Of a DNA stretch of 64,000 nucleotides, positions 18,803 through 27,904 are shown in pieces; position 1 is the first letter of the stretch; each line of letters opens with the position of its first letter. The notes beneath the pieces are model-generated. The model did no database searches, was not told the DNA's origin, and saw only the letters and a program-made list of their open reading frames with translations. Source of the DNA: an uncultured Candidatus Melainabacteria bacterium (lineage in GTDB: Bacteria; Cyanobacteriota; Vampirovibrionia; Gastranaerophilales; Gastranaerophilaceae); assembly GCA_950096985.1 (NCBI GenBank), contig CATNBA010000008.1:1-64000 (forward strand). The letters run 5' to 3'. The position numbers were made by a program, and so were the translations under genes.

Positions 18803-20151
18803 TAAAACATTAATCTCCAGATTAAAAATCTCTTGTTTAATTTTTCAGAGAATTTTCTCAAATTGCATGTAGTTGCTTTAGTATCTTCCAGTATGGTTTG
18901 CAATTGAGTTTTCTTTTCCGGTGTAAGTTTATTTACAGTATTTAGAGTTGTTGAAACATCTATCATTGCTGTATTTACACTTGCAACAGCTCGGTTTATA
19001 TCCTTTTTAAGTTGGTCATCTTTTGTTAAAGAGTTTACATAGCCGCTGATTTCATTTACATTATGAGTAATTGCCCTGAAATCTTCAGCCATTGCCTGTG
19101 CTTCTTCTTCGTTACCTACAAGTTTATTGATATTTTGTGCGAGTTTGTCAAATGAATCTGCTGTTGAATACATTGTTGTCTTGAATTGCGGGTCGCCGAT
19201 GACAGAATTTAGGTTATATGCAAGCATGTTAAAGTCTGTTGTTGCTCTATCCATCATCACCATTAACTGTCTGATGTCACCTTTTGAAGTATCCAACAAG
19301 TCATTTAATTTAACCATTGTGGTACTTGTTTGACCTGTTAATGCATTTATGTTTTGAACAGACATTTTTAACTCTGCAATAACCTGATCTGAAAGCAAAT
19401 CATTAATCTTTTTGTTAGTTTCAGTCAAAGATTCGGCAGCTCTGTATTGCCAATCCATAAAATCCGCAATTCTCATTGGTTCAATAATTGTATATGGAGA
19501 TTGTTGTTGCGGGTAGGGCAAAACTACATCATCAAGAGTTGAGATTATAAGTTTGTTTTTAACTGCTTTACCTTTTAAAAATTCAGGTAAAACAAGCCCG
19601 GGTAAATTTATTACGTAATCAACTTTATATGCAAAATTTGTTTTAATATTGTCTTTAATTGCAAATGGAATAACATCTTTTGAAACTACTTCTATACTTG
19701 TAATTTTACCGACATCATAAATTTGCTTATCCAGTCTCATTTGGACATCATCATCTTTATAAAGAATATCTTTTGTCGCCATTGGGATATAAACCGTTCT
19801 TGTTTTTGGCGGGGTAATCTCTAAAAATAACTCACCGATTAGACCCGATTGCTGAATTGAAAGCATAGAAGCTTTAGGGATTTCTATGTTCGGCTCGGTA
19901 ATAACAAATTTAACTTTAACAAAGCTGTTTTCACCGTCAATAACAGGTGTAATTTCTTCAACTTGTCCGACGCGAAGCCCCATCATCTGAACACCTGCAC
20001 CCGGACGAAGTCCATTTACATCTTTAAACTCTACGTTAACTCTGTCTGCTGAAGAAAAAGTTCTTCCTTTTACTTTAAAAACAACACCGATTAAAAGCAC
20101 AAGTGCCAGTAATGTTAAAAGTCCAACCTTAAAAGATGATGAAAATTTCAT
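18802..20151 (-). CDS. MlaD/MCE-family protein
   Basis: N-terminal TM, FKDVNGLRPGAGVQMMGLRVGQVEEI. Confidence 0.88.
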   Translation of the reverse strand: MKFSSSFKVGLLTLLALVLLIGVVFKVKGRTFSSADRVNVEFKDVNGLRPGAGVQMMGLRVGQVEEITPVIDGENSFVKVKFVITEPNIEIPKASMLSIQQSGLIGELFLEITPPKTRTVYIPMATKDILYKDDDVQMRLDKQIYDVGKITSIEVVSKDVIPFAIKDNIKTNFAYKVDYVINLPGLVLPEFLKGKAVKNKLIISTLDDVVLPYPQQQSPYTIIEPMRIADFMDWQYRAAESLTETNKKINDLLSDQVIAELKMSVQNINALTGQTSTTMVKLNDLLDTSKGDIRQLMVMMDRATTDFNMLAYNLNSVIGDPQFKTTMYSTADSFDKLAQNINKLVGNEEEAQAMAEDFRAITHNVNEISGYVNSLTKDDQLKKDINRAVASVNTAMIDVSTTLNTVNKLTPEKKTQLQTILEDTKATTCNLRKFSEKLNKRFLIWRLMF

Positions 20152-20205
20152 TTGCAGCCTTTCTATGTTGTCTTTATTGTAGCAAAAACAACAAAATAGT
20201 GCAAA

Positions 20206-20913
20206 TTACAAATAGTTAGCCAAAATATTTCTTACGTAGTTTTGAGTTTCTTTGTACGGTGGAACTCCGGAATACTTATCTACAGCTCCCGGACCTGCAT
20301 TATAAGCGGCAAGTGCTAAAATTACATTACCATTATACTTGTTAAGCATGGATTTTAAATACTTAACTCCGCCTTCTACATTTTGAACAGTATTGTAGGG
20401 GTCTTTAATTCCAAGAGTTTTTGCGGTAGCAGGCATCAGCTGCATTAAACCCATAGCTCCTGCCTTAGATTTTGCTTTAGGATTGAAACCTGATTCTTGT
20501 TTGATTAATGCTTGTACAAGTTTTTCGTCAACACCGTGTTTTTTAGAAATTTGAGAAACAACATTTAAAATCTGAGCTTTACTTGTCTGTTGAGTATTTG
20601 CCTGAACTGCTGTCGCTTCTGTCAAGGCTTGCTGTAAGCTTATTTGAGGGGTTTGCGTTATAATATTTGCATTAACTTGTTTTAATCTCGGGTCTAAAAG
20701 AAGTGTACCGAAATTTGATTTTGCAGATGATTGCAAAACTTCTTCAAAAGGAGTTGTTTTTGTAACTTTATTTTGAGGGTAAATTGTATCAAGCGGATTT
20801 TGAGGCTGCTGTGGATTAAGGTTGTTCACACGATTATTGATTTGAGCATACCTTTGCATAGCCTGAGTTTCTCCGCCAGTATTTAAAAGATTTTGAATAA
20901 AGCCTGAAAACAT
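20206..20913 (-). CDS. lytic transglycosylase (SLT domain)
   Basis: LVQALIKQESGFNPKAKSKAGAMGLMQLMPATA, LALAAYNAGPGAVDKY. Confidence 0.93.
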   Translation of the reverse strand: MFSGFIQNLLNTGGETQAMQRYAQINNRVNNLNPQQPQNPLDTIYPQNKVTKTTPFEEVLQSSAKSNFGTLLLDPRLKQVNANIITQTPQISLQQALTEATAVQANTQQTSKAQILNVVSQISKKHGVDEKLVQALIKQESGFNPKAKSKAGAMGLMQLMPATAKTLGIKDPYNTVQNVEGGVKYLKSMLNKYNGNVILALAAYNAGPGAVDKYSGVPPYKETQNYVRNILANYL

Positions 20914-20998
20914 TTTTTTACCCTTATCTGATACAATTATATATTATATCAAATTACATACCTTCGTATCATATAAATTAATGATTTTGAGGCAAATG

Positions 20999-22045
20999 TC
21001 AAGATATAAACATGCAATCACCGTATGAGAAAAATCGGTAATTGTTTTCAATAGCTTCTTTGTATGCTTCAAATATAAAATCTTTTTCTGCTAATGCACT
21101 AACCAGCATTAATAAGGTTGATTTGGGCAGGTGGAAATTTGTAATTAATTTATCTATAACTTTGAAATCATATGGCGGATAAATAAATAATTCAGATGCA
21201 CTATTGCATTCACAAATCTTACCGAACTGCTGATAGGCAGTTTCTAATGTTCGAACAGTTGTAGTTCCGACTGCTATTATCGGTCTGCCTTCATTTTTTG
21301 CACGTGTTATTTGTTCGGCTGCATGTGCTGAAATTTCAAAAGTCTCAGAATGCATTTTGTGTTCTAAAACATTTTCGCATTGGACGGGGCGGAAAGTTCC
21401 TAGTCCTACATTCAATGTGACTTCGCAAAGTTCAACACCTTTATCTTTTAGTTTTTGCAAAATTTCTTTTGTAAAATGTAATCCCGCTGTCGGTGCAGCA
21501 ACTGAGCCTTCATCCTTTGCGTAAACAGTCTGGTAGCGTTCAAAGTCTAATTTTTTCAAATCATCATTCGGGATTTTTCTTTCAATATACGGAGGCAGAG
21601 GAATATTACCGTTTCTGTGCAATATATCAAGTATATTATCCCCATCATAAATAAGTTCGCAAAGCCATTCCCCGTTTTCTTCCAGGCGTTTTATTGCACG
21701 GACACTTAATTCATCGCTTATTTTTATTATTGTGTCAGGTTTAACTCTTTTTGATGGTTTTATGAGTACATCCCAGCTGTCACCGTCTTTTTGTGATAAT
21801 AAAAAGACTTCAACCTTAGCTCCTGTATCTTTGTGACCGATAAGTCGCGCAGGCAAAACTTTTGTATTATTCATAACCAAAAGTGAATTCGACTCAATCA
21901 AATCTACGATATCATAAAAATGCTTATGACAAATGGTTCTGTTTTTTCTATTCAGAACCATCATTTTCGAATTTTCACGTTTATCGGCAGGCATCTGCGC
22001 AATTAATTCTTCAGGTAAATTGTAATCATAATCAGAAAGTTTCAT
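20999..22045 (-). CDS. queA: S-adenosylmethionine:tRNA ribosyltransferase-isomerase
   Basis: MKLSDYDYNLPEELIAQ, VAAPTAGLHFT, VGTTTVRTLE. Confidence 0.95.
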   Translation of the reverse strand: MKLSDYDYNLPEELIAQMPADKRENSKMMVLNRKNRTICHKHFYDIVDLIESNSLLVMNNTKVLPARLIGHKDTGAKVEVFLLSQKDGDSWDVLIKPSKRVKPDTIIKISDELSVRAIKRLEENGEWLCELIYDGDNILDILHRNGNIPLPPYIERKIPNDDLKKLDFERYQTVYAKDEGSVAAPTAGLHFTKEILQKLKDKGVELCEVTLNVGLGTFRPVQCENVLEHKMHSETFEISAHAAEQITRAKNEGRPIIAVGTTTVRTLETAYQQFGKICECNSASELFIYPPYDFKVIDKLITNFHLPKSTLLMLVSALAEKDFIFEAYKEAIENNYRFFSYGDCMFIS

Positions 22046-22046
22046 A

Positions 22047-23135
22047 TTATTCTTTCGGTTCAATTTTTTTTGCCCCTGATATGTCAGCATCTGTGGCAAT
22101 GTTTCTTGTGCGAGCTTGTTCCATATCAATTTGTTTATTTACTAATACTGTTTGAACTATTTGGATAATGTTGCTTGTTACAAGATATAACAGCACACCT
22201 GCCGGTATCGGAATTATTACAAATGTACCGATAATCATAATAGGCATGAATGTTCCCATTGATTTTTGAATAGCTTCCTGTGTGGGGTCAACTGCACCGT
22301 TTTTAGGTTTGTTTGTTGCCATCATAATTTTTTGTGATGCAAACATCGTAATCGCAAATAAAGCAATTAATGCAAATACATCCCAGTGGAAAGCTCTTGT
22401 TGCAGCTGTGGTCGGTACTGATGCCATAAGAATATTTCCATGTTTTTCGAAAGTTACGTTTTCGATTTCCTTATTAGTCATATCAGTTACTGCGATTTCA
22501 GCTTTTTGAATTTCATTTAACTGTGCGAATTTTAAATCTAAATGATCTAAGTCGATTTTAAAATCAACGCTTTCTCCAGGCTTAAATTCGCCTTGAATTT
22601 CTACAGCTTTATTAGGGTTTTTAATTTTTACGTTTTCAAGAACTTCATCAGGAAGATAAACTTTTGCAGTCTTACCTAATGTAAATGTATCACCCTGTGA
22701 TACTCCAAAAGCTCCATCATAAGAGCGTCCTGCAGTAGCTCGAAGTGTAGTATCAAGTCTGCTTAAAAAGCCGAATGATGTATCACCTGCAATTTGAATA
22801 AACTGCGGGCTCATTAAAGCTGAATATAAAAGAATGAAAATAGGTAACTGAATTAATAGTGGCAAACATCCGCCCATCGGATTAAACTTATGTTCTTTGT
22901 AAAATTCCATAAGCTTTTGCTGCATTTTTTGCGGGTCGCTTTTGTATCTGTCTTGAATTGCTTTGATTTTAGGCTGTAATGTCTGCATCATTTTCATAGA
23001 ACGTTGTTGAGAAACATTCAATGGCCACATTGCAAGTCTTATAACGACAGTTAATAATATAATAGCAAGACCATAGTTACCAACTAATGATGCCAAGCCT
23101 TTTAATAATTCAATGGTTAATGTTGTAAAATCCAA
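22047..23135 (-). CDS. yidC: membrane protein insertase YidC/Oxa1
   Basis: GLAIILLTVVIRLAMWPLNVSQQRSMKMMQTLQPKIKAIQ. Confidence 0.95.
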   Translation of the reverse strand: MDFTTLTIELLKGLASLVGNYGLAIILLTVVIRLAMWPLNVSQQRSMKMMQTLQPKIKAIQDRYKSDPQKMQQKLMEFYKEHKFNPMGGCLPLLIQLPIFILLYSALMSPQFIQIAGDTSFGFLSRLDTTLRATAGRSYDGAFGVSQGDTFTLGKTAKVYLPDEVLENVKIKNPNKAVEIQGEFKPGESVDFKIDLDHLDLKFAQLNEIQKAEIAVTDMTNKEIENVTFEKHGNILMASVPTTAATRAFHWDVFALIALFAITMFASQKIMMATNKPKNGAVDPTQEAIQKSMGTFMPIMIIGTFVIIPIPAGVLLYLVTSNIIQIVQTVLVNKQIDMEQARTRNIATDADISGAKKIEPKE

Positions 23136-23215
23136 TTTCCCTAATCCTCATTTTATAGTGTAAAATCTCTCTTTTGAAATTTTATTATAAAAGAAAGGGC
23201 AAGTCAACTTTAAAC

Positions 23216-23247
23216 AAAAAAGAACTCCTTTAAGGAGTTCTTTTTTA
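23216..23247 (-). terminator. terminator after tRNA-Pro
   Basis: AAAAAAGAACTCCTTTAAGGAGTTCTTTTTT. Confidence 0.8.
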
Positions 23248-23252
23248 AATGG

Positions 23253-23326
23253 TCGGGATGACACGATTTGAACGTGCGACCCCCTCGTCCCAAGCGAGGT
23301 GCGCTACCAAGCTGCGCCACATCCCG
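23253..23326 (-). tRNA. tRNA-Pro(TGG)
   Basis: reverse complement CGGGATGTGGCGCAGCTTGGTAGCGCACCTCGCTTGGGACGAGG...GTTCAAATC...CATCCCGA. Confidence 0.95.
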
Positions 23327-23377
23327 ATTTTCAATGGGGTACAAATCAATTATATTGCAAAAATTTTTATAGTCAAG

Positions 23378-24172
23378 TTATTGTTTTTTATTTTCCAAAA
23401 GGGCCTGCTTTGCTGCAACTCCAAGCCCTAAACCGGCTATAACATAAGTCATCCACGCAAAGAAATAGTTGCGTTTCAACGGGGTTAAATTTACTCCTTT
23501 TAGCTTTTTGGCATATTTTAATCCTCTCAGTGAGGCAAGCCCTTCTTCGATAATTGTGGGTAAAAATGCCATAAATCCTATTTTACCGGCATGTTTTTCT
23601 ATAAAATTCGCTTTATCGTCTTTACGGGCAAAAAGTCCGTTTGCAAGAAGCAAAGCTGTTGGAACGGCTGAAACATAACCGCGTGATTTTTGCAGAAACC
23701 TCATTAATTTGCCTTTGCCTGCATTAATAGCATGTCCAAGTTCATGTAGTATCAATGAAGGTTTACTTTTTGGTGCAACAGCTAATTTTAGTTTGTCGGC
23801 GTAAAATGCATTTTCACCTCGTGCAACGGGGGAAAGAATTTCTCTCATTTGTGAAGGGTACTGTCTGATATTATTATTGTCAATGTAATCAACACTTACT
23901 TTAAGGTTATTATCCCTGACCATTTCTTCGGCGGTTAAATGTATATTCTCACTCGAAGTAAATTCTTTTCCCTGCATAAGTTTGCTGCTGCAATATTCAG
24001 ATGCCTTATGTAAAAACATTGCGATAGCCTGTAAGATACCTGCTGTTGCTACTGTTTTTACGCTCGTGTCTTCAGGTGCAGAAGTTTGTATGCGAACAAC
24101 ATTATTATTTGGTGTCAAATAATAATTATTATTGTTATTATGATTTATTGATACACTACTTAAACTGTTCAC
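23378..24172 (-). CDS. hypothetical membrane protein with HExxH metallopeptidase-like motif
   Basis: LILHELGHAINAGKGK; Asn-rich N-terminus; hydrophobic C-terminal segments. Confidence 0.55.
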   Translation of the reverse strand: MNSLSSVSINHNNNNNYYLTPNNNVVRIQTSAPEDTSVKTVATAGILQAIAMFLHKASEYCSSKLMQGKEFTSSENIHLTAEEMVRDNNLKVSVDYIDNNNIRQYPSQMREILSPVARGENAFYADKLKLAVAPKSKPSLILHELGHAINAGKGKLMRFLQKSRGYVSAVPTALLLANGLFARKDDKANFIEKHAGKIGFMAFLPTIIEEGLASLRGLKYAKKLKGVNLTPLKRNYFFAWMTYVIAGLGLGVAAKQALLENKKQ

Positions 24173-24208
24173 ATTATTTATAAAACATAATCAGTTTAAA
24201 AATTGCGT

Positions 24209-24346
24209 TTATTCTTCAATAAGTGTAAACAAATCTTTTGGAGCATTACAAACTGGACATAGAAAATCCGGCGGTAAATCTTCAAATTTTGTGCCTTCTT
24301 TTTCTTCATCATATATCCATTGGCAAATTTCACATTTGTATTTCAT
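24209..24346 (-). CDS. rubredoxin (45 aa, absent from the supplied ORF track)
   Basis: [45 protein letters not shown]; CxxC ... CPxC with PPDFLCPVC. Confidence 0.93.
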   Translation of the reverse strand: MKYKCEICQWIYDEEKEGTKFEDLPPDFLCPVCNAPKDLFTLIEE

Positions 24347-24380
24347 TATTTAATCTCCTTTTTATGTTATAATTTTTATT

Positions 24381-24806
24381 ATGAAACATACATTTGAAAC
24401 AAAAGTTTATTATGCAGATACGGATGCTTATGGAGTTGTATGGCATGGCTCATATTTGAGATGGCTTGAAAAAGGGCGTGTTGAGCTTTGTGATGCTTTG
24501 GGGTTGGACTTAATTGCTATGAAAAAAGTTGATGTCCTTTTGCCCGTAACAAATATGAATGTCAGATATAAAGCATCTGCACGTCTTAATGACAGTATTA
24601 TTATTGAAACATGGCTTGAAAAATGCAACGGTCTATCGGTTACCTTCAAGCAGACTATTAAGTCAAAAGAAACTCAAAAAACCTTTATAGAAGCTGTATT
24701 TGATGTTGTTGCAATTAATGAGGCAGGTAAATTATACAGAAGAATGCCTGTAGAGTTGGTAGAAAAATTAACAAAAGGAATTGAACAATGTCCTGTATGC
24801 GTTTAA
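24381..24806 (+). CDS. YbgC-like acyl-CoA thioesterase (4HBT)
   Basis: VYYADTDAYGVVWHGSYLRWLEKGR. Confidence 0.9.
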   Translation: MKHTFETKVYYADTDAYGVVWHGSYLRWLEKGRVELCDALGLDLIAMKKVDVLLPVTNMNVRYKASARLNDSIIIETWLEKCNGLSVTFKQTIKSKETQKTFIEAVFDVVAINEAGKLYRRMPVELVEKLTKGIEQCPVCV

Positions 24807-25519
24807 ACAAATATATAGCTTCATCCGGCTTGTGTTCGCGAAGGAAAGCAGATGAGCTGATTGAGCAGGGTGTTGTAACTGTTAATGGTAAAACCATAAA
24901 AGAATTGGGGTATTCAGTTCAGCCTAAAGATAAAGTTTTTGTGAACCAAAAACTTATACGTCCTGTAAAACATGAATACTACAGGTTTTATAAACCGGCA
25001 GGATATATAACAACTTGTGATGATGAAAAGGGACGTAAAACAATTTATGATTTGCTGCCGGAAAACTTAGCGGGTTTAAAACCGGTTGGAAGATTAGATA
25101 AAGATTCTACAGGTCTTTTAATTTTAACTAATGACGGTGATTTGATTAACGCATTAACACATCCGTCAATAAAAGTTCCTAAAATTTATCTCGTTACTGT
25201 GAATTCTGTTCTGACCCGTGCTGAACTTGAAAAACTTGCAAATGGGGTGGAAATTGAAACCGGCAAAATTGCTTATGCTGACATTCAGGTGCTTGAAATG
25301 GATAATAAGCATACATCTATGCGAATAACACTTTATCAGGGGATGAACAGACAAATAAGAAAGATGTTTGAACATATCGGGCATGAAGTTAAGATATTGA
25401 AACGTATACAACATGCAACGCTTACTATTGACGGGTTAAAACGTGGTGATGTAAAGCCTATAAAACCTATTCAAATCCGTGAGTTAAAAAACTTTTTAAA
25501 CAGGATTAAAAATGACTAG
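24797..25519 (+). CDS. RsuA/RluB-family pseudouridine synthase
   Basis: MRLNKYIASSGLCSRRKADELI S4 domain; PVGRLDKDSTGLLILTNDG. Confidence 0.93.
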   Translation: MRLNKYIASSGLCSRRKADELIEQGVVTVNGKTIKELGYSVQPKDKVFVNQKLIRPVKHEYYRFYKPAGYITTCDDEKGRKTIYDLLPENLAGLKPVGRLDKDSTGLLILTNDGDLINALTHPSIKVPKIYLVTVNSVLTRAELEKLANGVEIETGKIAYADIQVLEMDNKHTSMRITLYQGMNRQIRKMFEHIGHEVKILKRIQHATLTIDGLKRGDVKPIKPIQIRELKNFLNRIKND

Positions 25520-26060
25520 AACTGCCTTGATCGGAAATATTGCAAGTGGAAAATCTGCGGTATCAAAGATTTTACAAGAAAAAGGCTATAAAGTTCTTGA
25601 TACGGATGAAGTTTCGCATAAACTTTTAACGGTTAATAATAAGGAATTATATGAGGCATTTAAGGATTATGACGTACTTGAAAACGGCGAATTTTCGCGT
25701 ACTAAACTTGGAAAGATTATTTTTGATGATGAAGTTTTGCGCAAAAAACTTGAAACAATTTTGCATCCCAAAATCGCTGAAAAAATTGAAAAGTTTGACG
25801 GTATAGTTGCAATACCGTTATTGTTTGAGGCAAAAATGGAATATCTTTTTGACAAAATCATAATGGTTTATACTGATGATGAAATCAGACTTAAACGCTT
25901 GATTAAACGCAATAATTTTACCGTTGAAGATGCAAAAAAACGTATTAATTCTCAAATGACTCAGGAAGAAAAAATTCCATTATGCGATTATGTTATAAAT
26001 AATAATGGGACAATTGAGGAATTAAAAAAACAGGTTGACCTTTTTTTTAAACAGGGATAA
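25512..26060 (+). CDS. coaE: dephospho-CoA kinase
   Basis: ALIGNIASGKSAVSKILQEKGYKVLDTDEVSH. Confidence 0.92.
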   Translation: MTRTALIGNIASGKSAVSKILQEKGYKVLDTDEVSHKLLTVNNKELYEAFKDYDVLENGEFSRTKLGKIIFDDEVLRKKLETILHPKIAEKIEKFDGIVAIPLLFEAKMEYLFDKIIMVYTDDEIRLKRLIKRNNFTVEDAKKRINSQMTQEEKIPLCDYVINNNGTIEELKKQVDLFFKQG

Positions 26061-26688
26061 ATACCCTTGCACCCGGTCTGATATTATTTGTTTTTCCATC
26101 ACTGTTTGCAGACCCGTTGCCATCTGTAATTTCAATATGTCCGTAAGCTTTGCTGTATCCAGCAACACCTCTGCCATATACAAGTACACAACCTGCCGGA
26201 AGTTTCTTTAAATCTAGTCCTTTTGTTGATATTTCTTTGAAATTCGGGTTTTTTGACAAAATATTTCCGCATTGATATGCATGTCCGTATTCATATTTGC
26301 CAAGTCCGGCTCTTTCGATATCTCTTTTTGCATATCTTGCACAATTACCGGTAAATCCGACAGTATTTCTTACTGCAATATTAGCAAGTTTTTGACCTTT
26401 TTCCGCATTATATCCCAATGCTTTTAAAGTTCCGCTTGGAAGATTTCGTGCTGTTTTTGTGTTTTGTCTGAATTCTTCTGCATAGTCTTTTATGTAATAT
26501 TGGTTTGTAGAACTTAAAGTATTGTTTGAAAAATAATTATTAAAAATATTATATAGACTATTATTGGGCTGAGCCGACTGATTTGAACTCATAAATATTG
26601 AAGGATTATCAAATAAAGGAATGGGCGGCAATTCTGAAAAAAATGCCTGTGAGTTGTTTGTAACTGTATTTAAATTTACTAAACTCAT
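26047..26688 (-). CDS. CHAP-like/cysteine-peptidase-like protein, paralogue A
   Basis: GNCARYAKRDIERAGLGKYEYGHAYQCGNILSKNPNFKEI ... GHIEITDGNGSANSDG ... ARVFIPV. Confidence 0.55.
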   Translation of the reverse strand: MSLVNLNTVTNNSQAFFSELPPIPLFDNPSIFMSSNQSAQPNNSLYNIFNNYFSNNTLSSTNQYYIKDYAEEFRQNTKTARNLPSGTLKALGYNAEKGQKLANIAVRNTVGFTGNCARYAKRDIERAGLGKYEYGHAYQCGNILSKNPNFKEISTKGLDLKKLPAGCVLVYGRGVAGYSKAYGHIEITDGNGSANSDGKTNNIRPGARVFIPV

Positions 26689-26764
26689 TATTATCCCCTG
26701 ATAATCCCCTATATATAAATAAAGTTTTTTGCAGTAATATAATTGCTTATTTGGTTAAGAAATA

Positions 26765-27415
26765 TTAAACAGGAATAAATGTATGAGCTTTGCTTGAATA
26801 TGCAATTTCGTTTTCAATAATATCACTGCAACCTTTACCGTCTTTAAGAGCTATAAGAGTATGTCCGTGTTTGCCTATTTCCCCTTCTTTTCCGTCTTGA
26901 AATGTTACTTTATCAAACGCATCATAAACTACTAAAGTACCTGTTGGAAGTTTTGAAAAATCTTTGTACTTTACTTCTTTAAAATTCGGGTTTGCGCGGA
27001 ATATATTTTTACAATATGCGGCATTTCCTTTTACATATTCACCTAAGCCGCAATCCTGAATTGCTTTTTTTACATATTTTGCACATAAAGGATTATTAGG
27101 GTCTCTGTCTGTTGGAAGATTTTGTACTACTTTTTGAGCAAGTTTTTCTCCGTTAACTTTATTGTATGTTTTTTGAGGTTTGGGGTTAACTATTTTATAG
27201 TTATGTGAAACTTTTTCAGGTCGACCTTGTTTTTTACTGAAAATTGATACAGACGGGCTGGTATTCAATGAATTATAATAATTCACAGGCGCAAAGATAT
27301 TAAAATCCGGCATTATAAATGGTGAATAAAAATTTCTTGCAGGCATATTGAATGACATGAAAAAATTAATAAACGGATTGAAATTATTCTGAAATGGATA
27401 ATATAAATTGAACAA
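26765..27415 (-). CDS. CHAP-like/cysteine-peptidase-like protein, paralogue B
   Basis: CAKYVKKAIQDCGLGEYVKGNAAYCKNIFRANPNFKEV ... GKHGHTLIALKDGKG ... AHTFIPV. Confidence 0.55.
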   Translation of the reverse strand: MFNLYYPFQNNFNPFINFFMSFNMPARNFYSPFIMPDFNIFAPVNYYNSLNTSPSVSIFSKKQGRPEKVSHNYKIVNPKPQKTYNKVNGEKLAQKVVQNLPTDRDPNNPLCAKYVKKAIQDCGLGEYVKGNAAYCKNIFRANPNFKEVKYKDFSKLPTGTLVVYDAFDKVTFQDGKEGEIGKHGHTLIALKDGKGCSDIIENEIAYSSKAHTFIPV

Positions 27416-27505
27416 TTTTACCTAAACCCTTATAAACCTAACCTTGTTTATATAAAGTAATTTTGTTTTTAATTATTGCTATTTTGTAAAATATTGTAAA
27501 ATTGT

Positions 27506-27904
27506 TTAGTGGGATGTTGGCTCTGAAGAATAAATAAAACCGGCTTCAGCTTTACCCATATCAACCATTTCAAAAGGTTTATTAATGTCCGTAGTTATTT
27601 CGTAATCATTTTCTGCAAATTGGAATATTTTATCAATATCTGCAATCCCTTCAAACACATAGAAGTTGTTTACGTTTTTCATATATAAACCTGTTGAACT
27701 TTTCAGATTTTTTAAAAATTCTTTTTTTATATCATTTTTGGAAAAACCATCGAAAGTATAAACTTTTACAAGATTATGATGTTTTTTTAATGTTTCTAAA
27801 AGCACATAAGGCTCTATCCATTTGGTTAAAATTTTATGCAATGGCTGTATTCCCCTGTTTTTTAAACTGCATTTCATATAAATATTTATACTTACCGTTT
27901 TCAA
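27506..27904 (-). CDS. hypothetical protein; true start probably inside the ORF near its overlap with the ABC transporter stop
   Basis: ORF overlapping the 3' end of the ABC gene. Confidence 0.45.
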   Translation of the reverse strand: MKTVSINIYMKCSLKNRGIQPLHKILTKWIEPYVLLETLKKHHNLVKVYTFDGFSKNDIKKEFLKNLKSSTGLYMKNVNNFYVFEGIADIDKIFQFAENDYEITTDINKPFEMVDMGKAEAGFIYSSEPTSH

